Source of the DNA: Mytilus galloprovincialis
Lineage: Eukaryota > Mollusca > Bivalvia > Mytilida > Mytilidae
Reading direction: 5' to 3'
Assembly (NCBI RefSeq): GCF_965363235.1
Contig: NC_134843.1
Coordinates: 69,417,865-69,481,864 of the forward strand
DNA: 64,000 nucleotides
A program made the position numbers and the translations under genes. Numbering within the stretch: position 1 is the stretch's first letter; each line of letters opens with the position of its first letter. Positions 18,840 to 30,100 of this stretch are shown one piece after another. Below the pieces are notes generated by a model that saw only the letters and a program-made list of their open reading frames with translations, searched no databases and had not been told where the DNA came from.

Positions 18840-19170
18840 TTTTTACCATATTTTAAGCATTGCAATATAAGCTGGAGGTTTGGTTAGGTATTAAACCAGG
18901 TCTCAACATGTTCAATCCACCATGACCATTAGACTGTTGGACTGGGATAAGCCAGATCATTTTTACCACTATGCCATACGTTTGTGTAACCCAGCTGGTA
19001 TAATTCCAAGCAAAAGTTGGAATAAGACGGTCTCATAGGACATTGTGTACAATGATGCCTTTACTACTGTCTGAGTAAGGTCAGTTTATTTTCGATTTAT
19101 GAATTTGACTGTCCCTTTAGTATCCTTCGTCCCTCTTTTATAAATTAATATCTGACCTACATGGACTTTT
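18840..19170 (-). repeat. Dispersed repeat pieces
   Basis: It includes 'aagctggaggtttggttagg' and the 'gtttgactgtccctttNgtatccttcgtccctc' end seen at 7,840 and 31,350. The same order is found at 41,560-41,870. The stretch 18,300-18,840 is single-copy-looking apart from the duplication and shows no exon. Confidence 0.55.
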
Positions 19171-19291
19171 GACCTATTTCTTATCTAGAGAAATGTTTCC
19201 TTAATGTTCAGAAGTGTAAAACTATAAACTACACAAGCTATTTCAAATTTAATATCATAAAAAAATACAATGTTAATTTGATCATTAAATG

Positions 19292-19850
19292 TTATTGGTC
19301 GTACACACCAAATGCCTCGGAGAACAATTTTCAATAAAATACTGAAAGTAAGAAGCACAGCGAGTTTCATGCCTGATGTCAGTATCACCTAATGGGACAG
19401 AAAATTCATTATAGAATGTGTCTGTTGGCTTTTCTTGAGGATTTATGAACGTAGCTCGATGATTTTTATCTTCGTTAGCATTTTCCTTCATCTCATAACG
19501 TTTTCTCCACTATTCGGGTATTTGTTCAACGCTATTTTCATTCACATTAATAATTGTATGGATATTTTTACAGGAAACTGATGGTTTCATTTTCCCGCCA
19601 TTACAAAGTTCTACAACTGTAGTGAATGAGGTATTTCCGACCCGTTTCAATTTACAACTAACTTCCACTGGAGCTTTGGGAGTAATAACTTCATAAAAGT
19701 CCTTCTTAATATCAACTGAGCAAGCTTTGGTAATGGTTGAGTAGTTTTGTTTCAGTAAGGTATTATAGTCAAGGAATGACTCTAGATTATACAATGCTGC
19801 CGTCTCTACTGTATTCATCATGTCAAATACCCTCCATATGTCTGTTTGAC
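19292..19850 (-). pseudogene. Broken double-hotdog thioesterase-like gene (unit 1)
   Basis: It is homologous to the large exon 42015-42790. The reading frame runs from the acceptor at 19850 through the first hotdog region and then stops at a Trp-to-stop change in the WWRKRYE motif. Further on, about 217 bp present in unit 2 are missing, which also shifts the frame, so most of the second hotdog domain is lost. The upstream exon (43653-43753 in unit 2) has no counterpart here because similarity ends near 20,040. This is a 5'-truncated, internally deleted duplicate. It is a host gene relic, not a mobile element. Confidence 0.75.
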
Positions 19851-20039
19851 CTTTATGGAAAGAAAGGTACACAAATTATACAAGCTAAAGGGTATGCTAA
19901 ATGTACATGTATGCAATTAAGTATTTTAGTAGGCCAACACATATAACATGTTTAACAATGTATAACAGATGTACTAAAGTAAAATTAAAATAAGAATGTG
20001 TCCATAGTACACAGATGGCAACTTGCACTAGAATTTTCT

Positions 20040-20465
20040 TCAATAAGGCAACTAATTTCAAGAAAATCCTTAGTATCACTTAGTATTTAAATAAATGTCA
20101 AAGTTCTGGTAATACAAATGTACATGTAGTTGATATATACATAATCATCACGATAATTCACCGAAGTTCTGGCAACTAGGCTGGTGAAAACCTCGGAGAG
20201 GAAACCCCTACCAGCATTGGTTTCGATCTAATGGGTGTAAACAAATTTATCAAAGATACAAAGATTATAGTGTTGTACCCCAGACGCGTGTTTTGCCTTA
20301 AAAAAAGACTCATCAATGACGCACGAACCAACAGTGTAAGAAATACCAATTAAAGTACGTAGTTGAAGAGCTTTGAGGACTCAACATTTCAAAATGTTAT
20401 GCCGAATACAGGTAAGGTAATCGTTTCCTTGGGTAGAACATCCTAAGTATTTCGAGAAAAAAAAA
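20040..20465 (+). repeat. Dispersed repeat ('ccccagacgcgtg' family) at the unit boundary
   Basis: Blocks 'accgaagttctggcaactaggctgg', 'ccagcattggtttcgatc', 'ccagacgcgtgttttgcct' and 'agactcatcaatgacgc' match, in order, a family also present at 58,535-58,720 (cagcagtggcatcgaccca, cctgcgtttcatccacaaga). It starts exactly where unit 1 stops matching unit 2. Confidence 0.65.
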
Positions 20466-20467
20466 TT

Positions 20468-20653
20468 ACTGTGGATTCATTTTTATTCGTTGGATCTCAA
20501 TTTTTTTGTGGATTTAAATGTTAAAAGATTAAAAATTTTCCTATTGCCTTGTATGCAGACCTCGGAAAAACCAAGAAATGAAATATTAATGAACATTTCA
20601 GTTTTCCTTAATCCACGAAAATTGGTACCCACGAAAATAAATGAATCGATAGT
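20468..20653. mobile_element. Palindromic MITE
   Basis: The ends ACTGTGGATTCAT (20468-20480) and its near-complement at 20641-20653 open imperfect arms of about 50 bp that contain matching 'ttcgtNggNNc' and 'ttttcNtggattaa' blocks. No coding capacity. The right end lies about 30 bp before the splice acceptor of the claudin-like exon. A target duplication is not clear. Confidence 0.65.
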
Positions 20654-20686
20654 TTTCTTAAGAAAAATATTACTTATACATTTTAG

Positions 20687-21599
20687 GTGCACTGAAAGCG
20701 ACACAATCTTTTGGAATGATTGGAGTATTAACCGCAATGGCTGGTTCTTTCATATTTGTTTTAATGGCATTAAAGAATATGATGTCTAGAACTGCCTTAA
20801 TTGTCAACATTATAGCATTCTTTGTCTCGGGTAAGTTACTATTTACCGACAGTGAATTAAGTCTCGAACAGCCTTTTACTGAAAAAGTAATTATGGTATA
20901 GCGTTTCTTAAAATTTACACAATTTTAAATAAAAAATTATGAAAAGCTACCAGTTTCCCTTCACGATATACAACATGCCAACATTTGGTTAAAAAAAGAA
21001 TCATATATATATCCGTATAGGAGTATAGATTACATGTACCTTCAATGCTTGTTGGAAATACATGACTGTTTCTATTTATAATTAAAGTTTCGAAGGGTTA
21101 CATGTATTGTTTTGGACTTGTTTAATGAATATATAAATATGAATGTTATACAATTATATAATGTAATAAGTACTCTGGACATATCCCCTAGATCTAAATT
21201 TCAAAGTATACTAAACTTTTCCATTGACTAATCGTAACATTTATTTTGCAACAGTCCTTTTTTCAATTTTCAGCTGCTTCCAGTTTCCTAGCAATCATTA
21301 TATTCATTGTTACATTTGTGATGACCCCAGATTCCGATAGTCCTTCATGGTGTTGCATACTGGTATTTTTCCCTACAGTAATTACTGGTTTTACTGGAGG
21401 TTATCTGCTCTTGTTCGCTAAAAAGAAAGGTATATTATTTCTAAAGCCTCGAGAACCTATTGAATATATAAAACCTCCAGTTTCAGCAGGCGTACCTACG
21501 AAGTCGAAGATAAAGGTCAGGACGATCAATGAACCACACCCAGTAGACGAGGAAGAGTCTAAAAAGAACAAAGAATTAATTGACAGTAAAATCATATGA
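20687..21599 (+). CDS. Claudin/PMP22-like tetraspan membrane protein, 5'-incomplete
   Basis: Two exons are joined in phase 1: 20687-20830 (acceptor 'attttag', donor gtaagt) and 21274-21599 (acceptor 'ttttcag', stop TGA). The first gives L-K-A-T-Q-S-F-G then a hydrophobic TM (MIGVLTAMAGSFIFVLMAL) and, after NMMSRTA, a second TM that crosses the junction. The second gives a short extracellular loop (TPDSDSPSWCC), the last TM (VITGFTGGYLLLF), the basic KKKG and a charged tail ending EEESKKNKELIDSKII. Order and spacing match TM2-TM4 of the claudin/PMP22/EMP superfamily. TM1 and the first extracellular loop with its W-C-C type motif must lie in upstream exons, which I cannot find before 20,687. 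The tandem-duplication boundary may have removed them. Confidence 0.6.
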
Positions 21600-21781
21600 A
21601 CTATTTTTTTTATTTTGATTGTATTCAACATTATTAGACAGACCCGATTCAAATATTTAGTACATGTATTGTTTTTCACGATTTTTTGTTTTCTTTAAAG
21701 TGACCAATTCAATTTGAAAATTTGATGATGATGATATCAGATATCAATTATAGTTATATAAGACGTAACTTGATTATTCTA

Positions 21782-21787
21782 AATAAA
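21782..21787 (+). terminator. Polyadenylation signal AATAAA
   Basis: It lies about 180 nt after the claudin-like stop codon, on the same strand. Confidence 0.45.
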
Positions 21788-22681
21788 ATTAATATAAAAA
21801 CCAAGAGAACTACTCCAAAGAACATACATAAAATCACTTATTGTTGGTGTTTAAAGACACTTTCAACACCCTTGACTACATCATGACGGCCATTGTTTAA
21901 GGAAGTAGGACTCAAATTTAATATCACTGAGTTAACAGGCTGGTGATTACTCGTCGTATTTAGTTTAAGTTTAATAAGAGAGGTGAGGATACCGAAGTTG
22001 CATTCAAACATTAGTCGAAAACGAACTGACAACACAATGGAAAAATCTTGTCAATAACAAACAAAATTACACGTGGCACAACACAGAGATTTAAATACTT
22101 AGTAACAAACTGGAGTTGATACATGTATTAGGTGATCTGGAAGTACAATGCATAAGATGATTCTATTGCGCACGTGGCACCTATCGAGTTAAAACTTTCT
22201 TGACATGTTTTTAATTTGAATGTCTTTTTTCATGGACAGTTATTTTCCGTGGTCATGCTCTGTAATTCTAACATGATTTAAACCATTTAACTGATACAAT
22301 TTGATAACATATGTAGCACTGTTATTCGTTTTAATATGTAATTGCTTCCTTAATACTGAGATCCTATATTGGTTGTTTGAATTAAGTTTTTTGTTTACAA
22401 ATACATATTAAACTTTTTACTTACATATAAATTACAATTGATTTGTTCACTATTATATTTATCATTTTATATCCTTATACTGACAACTTTAAATCGTCTA
22501 ATTTCTTTTTTTATTTTTTTATTTGGAAATCACACAATATAATATCATAAGTTAATATAAACATCAGGTGCTTATTGTAAAATAAAGACTCATACCTTTA
22601 TGTATGTAACGGGAAACCACCGCAACAAATACCGAAGCCCGAGAAATTTTTTTCGTGTGTATGTACAGACAGCATGATAAA

Positions 22682-22742
22682 ATGAAATCATCTGTATTTT
22701 CCTTTCTACATGTTATCTCATGAGCTGTAGCGATACATGCAG
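22682..22742 (+). pseudogene. Dead signal-peptide exon 1
   Basis: It follows the same upstream words as the live ones ('gcccgagaaa', 'cagacagcatgata'). It begins Met-Lys-Ser-Ser-Val-Phe-Ser-Phe-Leu-His and hits a TGA at 22720. No domain exon follows. It is a relic of another receptor copy. Confidence 0.55.
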
Positions 22743-23230
22743 TTAGGATATTATAATTACATGAAACAGTAATATTTATTATAGGAATTTGATTATGCAA
22801 TATAAAAATGAAAGACTAGAAGTACACAGATAAGGATCAGAGATTTACCAAAACCTTTTTTTTCATTTTCAATTTTTTCCCCATTTTTCCTATATTTTTT
22901 ATCAAGTAACCCGAGCTTTCGTCCATTTCTGAGTGGACTAGGCTTTACCGGGCTATATAATTCCTGAAATTTGGATATCTAAACCTGTAAAATAAAAGGA
23001 GGGCATTTAACCAAATGGAACAGCTCTCACGTCAAGTTGATTTCACTCTAAGGTATCGTTAATCGGCTATGTCAAGGATTTTGAAAAAAAAAAAATGTAT
23101 GTATACGACTTTAATTAGTTCGTTGAACAAAAACTGAAAATCGACAAAAAACGTTTTGAAATTCATAAATCATAAAAATGCAAATAACAAACGCATATAT
23201 CTTTCTTAAAAAAATGTTATATTGTAGATA

Positions 23231-23244
23231 CAATAATAATAATG

Positions 23245-23290
<46 letters not shown>
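23231..23290 (+). repeat. (TAA)n microsatellite
   Basis: About 18-20 units with one 'tga' variant. An apparent poly-leucine frame on the minus strand is produced by this run. Confidence 0.9.
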
Positions 23291-23292
<2 letters not shown>

Positions 23293-23409
23293 TAGAAAAC
23301 GTTTCACATTTAAGGTTTTGTTAATTATAATGATTTCATAAACATAATCAATAACAATAACACATTTAAGGTTTTGTTAATTATAATGATTTCATAAACA
23401 TAAACAACA

Positions 23410-23640
23410 ACAATAAAACAAACTCATAAGTCGAAATCGAACTGACATGGCAAAAATTGCAAAACGACAAAAAGACAAACAAAAGTACTCAAAAAATCAA
23501 GAACATAGAAAACTCTAAACTGATCAACACAAACTAACCCTCAAAACTGGAGCTGAAGTATTCCAGAAGGGTGAGCAGATACTACTGCACGTGTGGCACC
23601 ATTCGTGTTAAATATTTTTTCACTTCTTGTAATATTTTTT
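23410..23640 (+). repeat. Dispersed repeat ('actcataagtcgaa' family)
   Basis: Blocks 'actcataagtcgaaatcgaact', 'aagacaaacaaaagtactc', 'gagctgaagtattccagaag' and 'cacgtgtggcaccattcgtg'. The inverse of 7,390-7,990. Confidence 0.6.
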
Positions 23641-23695
23641 TATGTTCATCTACATTTGTTTTCCATGATCATCAAATGTAGTTTTAGATATAGGA

Positions 23696-23965
23696 AGATG
23701 TAGTGTGAGTGCCAATGAGACAACTCTCCATCCAAATAACAATTTACAAAAGTAAACCATTATAAGTCAATGTACAGTCTTCAACACGGATCCTTGGCTC
23801 ACACCGAACAAAAAACTATAAAGGGGCCTATAATTACTAGTGTAAAACCATTCAAACGGGAAAGCCAACAGTCTAATCCATATAAAATAAAAAAAATGAA
23901 AAAAAAAAAAAACCGAGAAACGAGAAACACGTATAAATTACATAAACAAACGACAACTACTGTAC
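23696..23965 (+). repeat. Dispersed repeat (GAGACAACTCTCC family), long copy
   Basis: It runs 'gtgtgagtgccaatgagac', 'ttggctcacaccgaac', 'ctataaaggggcc', 'aaccattcaaacgggaaagcc', 'acgagaaacacgtat'. This is the best-preserved stretch of the family before the 60-kb copy. Confidence 0.65.
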
Positions 23966-24416
23966 ACCACTACATTTAGTATGTAATTAATACTATAACT
24001 CAGAAGAGCTTAAGTTAAGCAACAGAATAAGCTAAAAACATTGTTAGATTATGAAACTCTGGATATATTAATTTTTTAAATAACGAGAAAGGCTGATCTT
24101 TTTACCTTATACATAGCATTGTCATCATTTGGATATTTAATCATAAGGAAAGAAATCTAGAATCTGTTTAAATCTGGTAATGGAACTTTACCAGACAATT
24201 CGACTGTTAATAAGCTATTGGAGTCTTCTCTTGTTTTCTATTGAAATGAAAATTTGGTTATCTAGAGGAAATTAGTTTACTATGTATCATAGGAAAACCC
24301 TAAAGAGTCCGAACAACTCACAAAAAAAACCCTTACTAGAAATATGCTTGTAGCCGCCGGACTAAAATAACTACATCCTTAGACAAAAATATCATCTTGT
24401 TTTATTATATATTTAA

Positions 24417-25183
24417 GGATGTATTCTTTTGACGTTTCAGTCTCGTTGATATCTAGCTCTGGAGTTATTTCTAAAATATGTAATACAAGTGAAAAATATC
24501 AATGAATTTAAAAAATGTTATAATCAAATTTAACTCTGTGAAAAAATGGGTATTTTCAATGAGTATTTTTTGAGTAATCAATTTTTCAAATTTTATTACA
24601 AATCAAGTCAGTCTTTTTAGACATTGTTTTTTAGAAAATGTGTGAGGGATACAAAAAATGATTTTTCCAGAAACATGTACATCCCACATGCCTTTTTTCT
24701 TTTTAAATTTCTAAGATATATATTTTTCCAATCATTTATAACAAAGAGGTTGACAAAAATATGAAATTTGTACTTATAACAGAGAAAAAATCACAAATTG
24801 ACAAAATTGACAGCATGGTAAATTTGACACAAAAAAGCATTAAAATATGATAAAACTTTCTTTTTTTAACACCTACCTATATTTTTTTTTTAATTCAAAT
24901 TTATTCAGATTGGTCCCTTGCATTTTATTGAAAGTATGACAAAAGTTTAAATGAGGAATTGTGATTTTTTTCATGATAATAGCCCCAAAAATAGGTAAAA
25001 ATTGATGAAAAATTAGGAAATCATCAAAATTGGGTACTTTCAAAGGGCCATAGCAAAAAAATAAGTGGACCACCATATGACTTTTTTCTTCATCAATTGT
25101 TTTTACAGTCACATAAACCCAAAAATCAGGTTTAGAAAAAAAGTTTAATTCTAGAAATTTTGGCTCCTCAGAGGTGTACATCC
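24417..25183. mobile_element. TTAA-flanked non-autonomous DNA transposon
   Basis: The 767-bp element starts GGATGTATTCTTTTGA and ends with the complement of GGATGTACACCTCTGA. TTAA is present immediately on both sides (24413-24416 and 25184-25187), which is the target pattern of piggyBac-type elements. No transposase is seen. A 102-codon open frame on the minus strand (24873-25181) begins inside the right terminal repeat. Whether it is expressed is unknown. Confidence 0.7.
24873..25181 (-). CDS. 102-codon open frame inside the TTAA element
   Basis: It starts Met-Tyr-Thr-Ser-Glu-Glu next to the transposon end and runs without a stop to a lysine-rich end. There are no recognised domains. It is AT-rich with many Phe and Lys, as random AT-rich frames are. 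Kept only because it begins in the terminal repeat and fills half of the element. It could be chance. Confidence 0.2.
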   Translation of the reverse strand: MYTSEEPKFLELNFFSKPDFWVYVTVKTIDEEKSHMVVHLFFCYGPLKVPNFDDFLIFHQFLPIFGAIIMKKITIPHLNFCHTFNKMQGTNLNKFELKKKYR

Positions 25184-25464
25184 TTAATTACGTGTTTGGA
25201 AAGCCGATTTAAAAAAAATCAAATTTGTTACGCTGTCATTCGTTCTCAATTTATAATTGTATATCCTTATATTGACAACTTTAGACATCGTTAAATTTTG
25301 TCTGTATTATATGATTAATCGGAAAGTAAATATAAACCTCAGGTGCTCATTATTAAATAAAGAATCCTTAATTTATATATAAGTAACAGGAAACAAAACG
25401 AAATTATTACATACGTTAACGCCCGAGAAACTTCTTTTCAATTTTATGCAGACAACATGATGAG

Positions 25465-25528
25465 ATGAACACGTTTGTTGATATATTTACCTTTCTACAT
25501 TTGTAATCCGATGTACAGACCCATTCAG
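25465..25528 (+). pseudogene. Dead signal-peptide exon 2
   Basis: Preceded by 'cagacaacatgatgag'. It begins Met-Asn-Thr-Phe-Val-Asp-Ile-Phe-Thr-Phe-Leu, then TAA. A good donor gtgagc follows at 25529. It is 64 nt rather than 67. No domain exon belongs to it before the next live signal exon at 27048. Confidence 0.6.
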
Positions 25529-26520
25529 GTGAGCATAATTACATAACATGTAAATATGAAGATTTATGTTATGATACATTGAACAACTAAACGTAAATTA
25601 ATAATTATCAGAGAAGAACCAAAAACATTTTCTAGAAAACGAAATGGCATTTTTTTTTATAGTCACTGACTTGATTCGTTATCGGAGCTTAAATAAAAAA
25701 TGTGGTATGAGTGCCAATAAGACAATTCTCCATGCAAGTCAAAATGAATGAAAAAACAATTATAATTCAAAGTACGCATTGTTAGGGTAAATAAGATAAC
25801 ACGCTATCTAATTGAAAACCGTGTAGTGGTGAAAAGGCGCATATACTGTAAAAGAAATATGAACGTTTTAATTTCTCTCAATTTCTTAAACCATGATGTT
25901 TAGTTAATATTAAATAACAGAGTTTTGTTATTTTTCTAACTTCAATATTTTATAGCAATATGCAGCATGAAATCAAAACGTGATATATGTCACATTTTAA
26001 AAACAAAACAAAAACATCAATGAAAGTTTATCTAACTTGAATTATCTCATGACATTAGATTACATTAACACGGTTTAGCAGTTATATATCTTGTAAAAAG
26101 TGAAAAGGAAAATAGTAAGTATGTAAATATACGATATGTGTCGGACATATTTTTTTCTTTTTATTAGAAAACGGCTTTACCTACAAAGCAAAATAAGAAC
26201 GTCATACATTGTATTAGAATGTTTCACCTGTAATATATATATCAACTTGTACACATATTTAAAAAAAATCAAAAAATATGTGTAACCAAAGTAATTAGTT
26301 GGTGTGAAACATATAAATCAAGACGTAATTTATTGATATCATTTTTGGACAGGAGTTTGGCCTCGTATCGATCTCTCACCGTAAAACACATATGCTAAAA
26401 AGAAAGATAAAGGCATGAAAACCCTCAATCATTTCTTCATATTAAGACGAATAAAAAAGAATTTATTATGATAAGAATGTGAAAAAAATACTTAAACAAC
26501 TAAGATCAATTTGAAATCAA

Positions 26521-26775
26521 TTACGAAACAAGAATGTGTCCATAGTATACGGATACTCCATCCGATGGGTAAAAATCTCTAATTTGGCAGTACAATATCA
26601 TATCATAGTGAAAATGTGTGCTAAGTTTCAACTTCATTGGACTTTAACTTCTTCAAAAACTACATCGACCAAAAACTTTAACCTAAAGCGGGACAGACAG
26701 ACGGACGAATGGACGAACGGACGAACGAACAGACGCACAAACCAGATGACAAAATGCCCATAAATGAGGCATAAC
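26521..26775 (+). repeat. Dispersed repeat insertion ending in (GGACGAAC)n-like run
   Basis: It is present in unit 2 only: unit 1 passes straight from 'aagatcaaagcagttgataaac' to 'aaaaaagacaa'. Blocks are 'gtgtccatagtatacggat', 'gtgctaagtttcaacttcattgg' and 'gacagacggacgaatggacg'. Longer relatives are at 42,926-43,200 and truncated at about 19,996-20,040. Confidence 0.7.
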
Positions 26776-27047
26776 AAAAAAGACAAACTCTTTGATTTTA
26801 ACTTTTTTTAGGAAATGGAAAACTATGACGACTAAAATATGTTACAACTCATATATTTTTTCCAGTTTTTCCGGAAGCATTTATTCATCTAAGTGCATGT
26901 TTATCCTTAATCATGACATCCTTTATCATATGTTTTTTAGGTGTGTTGTTAAAAACGTCTGACTTTATATTTGTGACAGAGAAAGGCATACATAAATCAA
27001 CAATCCGAGTAACTTGATTCTCAGCTTCATACAGACAACATGATATA

Positions 27048-27114
27048 ATGCACACATTTAGTGTTAAATTTATCGTTTTATATTTTGTCTCAATAGCCGT
27101 ATCGAATAATTCAG
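27048..27114 (+). CDS. Signal-peptide exon of receptor copy 2
   Basis: Met-His-Thr-Phe-Ser-Val-Lys-Phe followed by IVLYFVSIAVSNN, 67 nt, donor gtaagc, phase 1. Compared with copy 1 the N-region gains a lysine. Still a plausible signal peptide. Confidence 0.75.
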
Positions 27115-30100
27115 GTAAGCATAAATACATTTAAGTGCAATATCATATATAATGATAGGGAATTTTTGATTGGAATGAAGAAAAAAAAGTAAATAAATAA
27201 AGTTTCAATCTTTTAGAGATTATTCAACAAATTGTAAATAAATGTTTATATGGTTTCATGTTTTTTATTTTTCATGTTGTTAAGATCTTTCCACTAAATA
27301 AGGAACAACCTTATTGTTTTTCTAATTATGTTTGAGATTTGTTGCACTTTAGTGTTCCTGTTAATACTTTATTTCCGTTTTATAGTTGATTTATTTCCCT
27401 CGGGTTTAGTTTGTAACCCGGATTTGTTCTCCCTCAATCGATTTGCAAACACTGGTATACCACTGTTGCCTTTATTTTTTCTACACAAAATTTTTAACTT
27501 TTAATTTTACAGTCCTGATCATTTGTCTGAACATTCGTTTTATATTCTAGCCTGACCTGTAGAGTTACAGGGGCAGATATTCAACAACTCAACAGACCAA
27601 AAAAGCTGTACATCAGCTTGAATCACACGCTTTCATTTTGATTTCACTTTACAGTCAAGGTTTCTGTTTATTTGTTGTTGTTGAATTAATAGATTGTGAA
27701 CGACAATGTATTTAAACACAAAACCTGTATACATACATTTTTATGGTCAGATAACGACATTCGTTTTTGAAATCCAGTAGCCGAAAGTATTATGCTGGTT
27801 TATATAAAAACCTCAATATCATGATATGATACTGATCATCTGATATCAATCATAGATATTTCGGTAACAGTGTGGACAACCGCCATACTCATGTTGGTAA
27901 TAATACTGAGTCATTTACCTTCAACTTGTCTGTCATCAGCTATCGATAACAATAATTTTACGCTCAGAGGCCTTTCTGTGGGGATTTAAAAAGAATAAAA
28001 AATTAAGCTCATGTCAGGGAAAAGGAATGTTTTAATTATTCAACATTAAAATCAACAAACAAAGTATAGTCATCTGCTAGTTATTCGTATTATTTGATTT
28101 ATGCGTTCATAACCTTTGGCGACCCCACAGTTTGAATGATTATATCATGTACGATGTGATAATTCAGCATCAAAGAGGAACGTACACATAATCTGACCCA
28201 GCCAATTGATATTCTGAGCGCGCCAAGAAATGGTTTCGTCCACACTGTTATGAAAACGATTCTATGTAATTGTATAAAAACGTGACACAAACGTTACATG
28301 TCACTCCAGCAGGTAAAATTGCATGCGCATTTAATTAATGATGCTTCTTTCATGTTACAACAGTTTGGTCTGAAACGATGCTAAAAGACTGTCTATCGTT
28401 ACGAAACCATCCTAACAGTATCTATACTTCCGACATGATTTGCTATGAATAGCAGTAAGAGCATTTTCTAAGGTTTGGCTTTTCGTATACGTACCATGTT
28501 TTATTAGATATTGTAAAATAAAGTGTAAAATGTTTGAAAAAGGGTAATACTTGAACTTGATATCCGAAAGTAAAAAGGATAAAAATTAAAGATGGAGTAA
28601 AGATATTTTAGCTATTGCTAAAAGAAATAATTAATTTGTATTCAAATATTTCCAATCAAGTTAACTAAACTAAACACTTCCGTGTAGTTCACATGTTAAA
28701 TATTTTATTTAATTGTCATTTTGTTTTCAGATTGTCAGGGACCAAGTATTGAAACTCCAAAGTTATATGAATACATTCTTTTGTCAGATCACGGCATTTG
28801 TATTGGAAATCCAGTAACCGATAGTGTTAATTTCAAGGTTAATGCTAGGAGCGATGCACATATAGCTTTGATGTCTTCAAATAGTGACCATGATCCTATT
28901 TATGAAATAATAATAGGTGGTTGGGCTAACTCAAGGTCTATCATTCGTGACAGCAAAGAAGGGCTACCATTGGCAATGCATCATGGACCAATACTCAAAC
29001 AAAATATGTATAAAACATTCAACATTAGCTGGAGTCATGGCAATATCAGAGTTAAAGATGGAAGTAAAGCGACAATCATGGAATGGACTGATACTTCAAG
29101 CCCATTAAAAATCAGAAATATAGGAATTTCTACATGGTGGGGTTCAACAGGGAATTGGTCATTCCCATGTCAAGGTACCAACGTTTTGTTGTGTAGAGCT
29201 TCGTGTAAACGTGGTGACAATATTCACTTTTGTGATCTTGGTTGTCCTGCAGATCTATCAATAAGTTTATGCATGAAGCCTTAGTTTCTAAATTCGAAGA
29301 TTAATGAAAGGCTTTCTATAAAACACAACAATGTTAAATCACTCGCTTTTATATTTAACACTGTATTTACATTTTTTACACGATCAGACTACTGGTTCAA
29401 AACCACCTTTATCCATTATTATATTGGTTAGTTTGATAAGAAATATATTTCATAAAACAGTTTGGAAACTTAAGAGCCATACAAAATCATGCAACACAGC
29501 TTAACAGAAACTCAATTCAAAAGAATCATCGCTACTTATTTCATTTTGCAAAGAGTTGTTTCAATTTGTAAATTAATTTAAGCATTGCATATTTACTTCC
29601 AAAACTGTTTTTGGCATATAAAAAAATATAAATATCACAATAAGATACCGATATTAATTGTGCAACTGTATTTAGAACTAAAACAATCATGTCATCTCTT
29701 GCATTCAAAGTTTTGCACAAATTTAGATAAATTTTGTATTACCATATGTGGGCCACAACCAATACTAGTGGACTGTGCTACTAAATGCTGAACGCGTATT
29801 ATGTAAGAATTGAATTTCTACTGTACGTAATTAGCCTTCAAAGTATAAAAAGTTCAAACAATTATAGCATTAAAACACATATGTAGATGGAGAAAAGACA
29901 TCACCATTGATTGAAAGAGAAGCAAACGATACCAAATAGACATTCGAACTCCTAAAAAACTAAACTGACAACGAAATGGAAAAAAGGAGAAAAAGACCAC
30001 AAGACCAAAAGAAAAACAATGTTAAAACCCCAAAATAGAAAATTAGATACTTAGCAACACAAACCTCACCAAAAGTGAGGGTGGTCTCAGCTGTTTCTAA

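Larger units (their letters stand above)
21600..24416. other. Intergenic region between the duplicated units
   Basis: No intact exon. It holds a dead signal-peptide exon (22682-22742), dispersed-repeat fragments near 22,000-22,160, 23,410-23,640 and 23,696-23,965, a (TAA)n run, and a short direct repeat: the phrase 'cacatttaaggttttgttaattataatg' occurs at about 23,307 and 23,361. Confidence 0.6.

Noticed and set aside
23111-23293. Poly-leucine open frame on the minus strand
   Set aside because: It is produced by the (TAA)n microsatellite.
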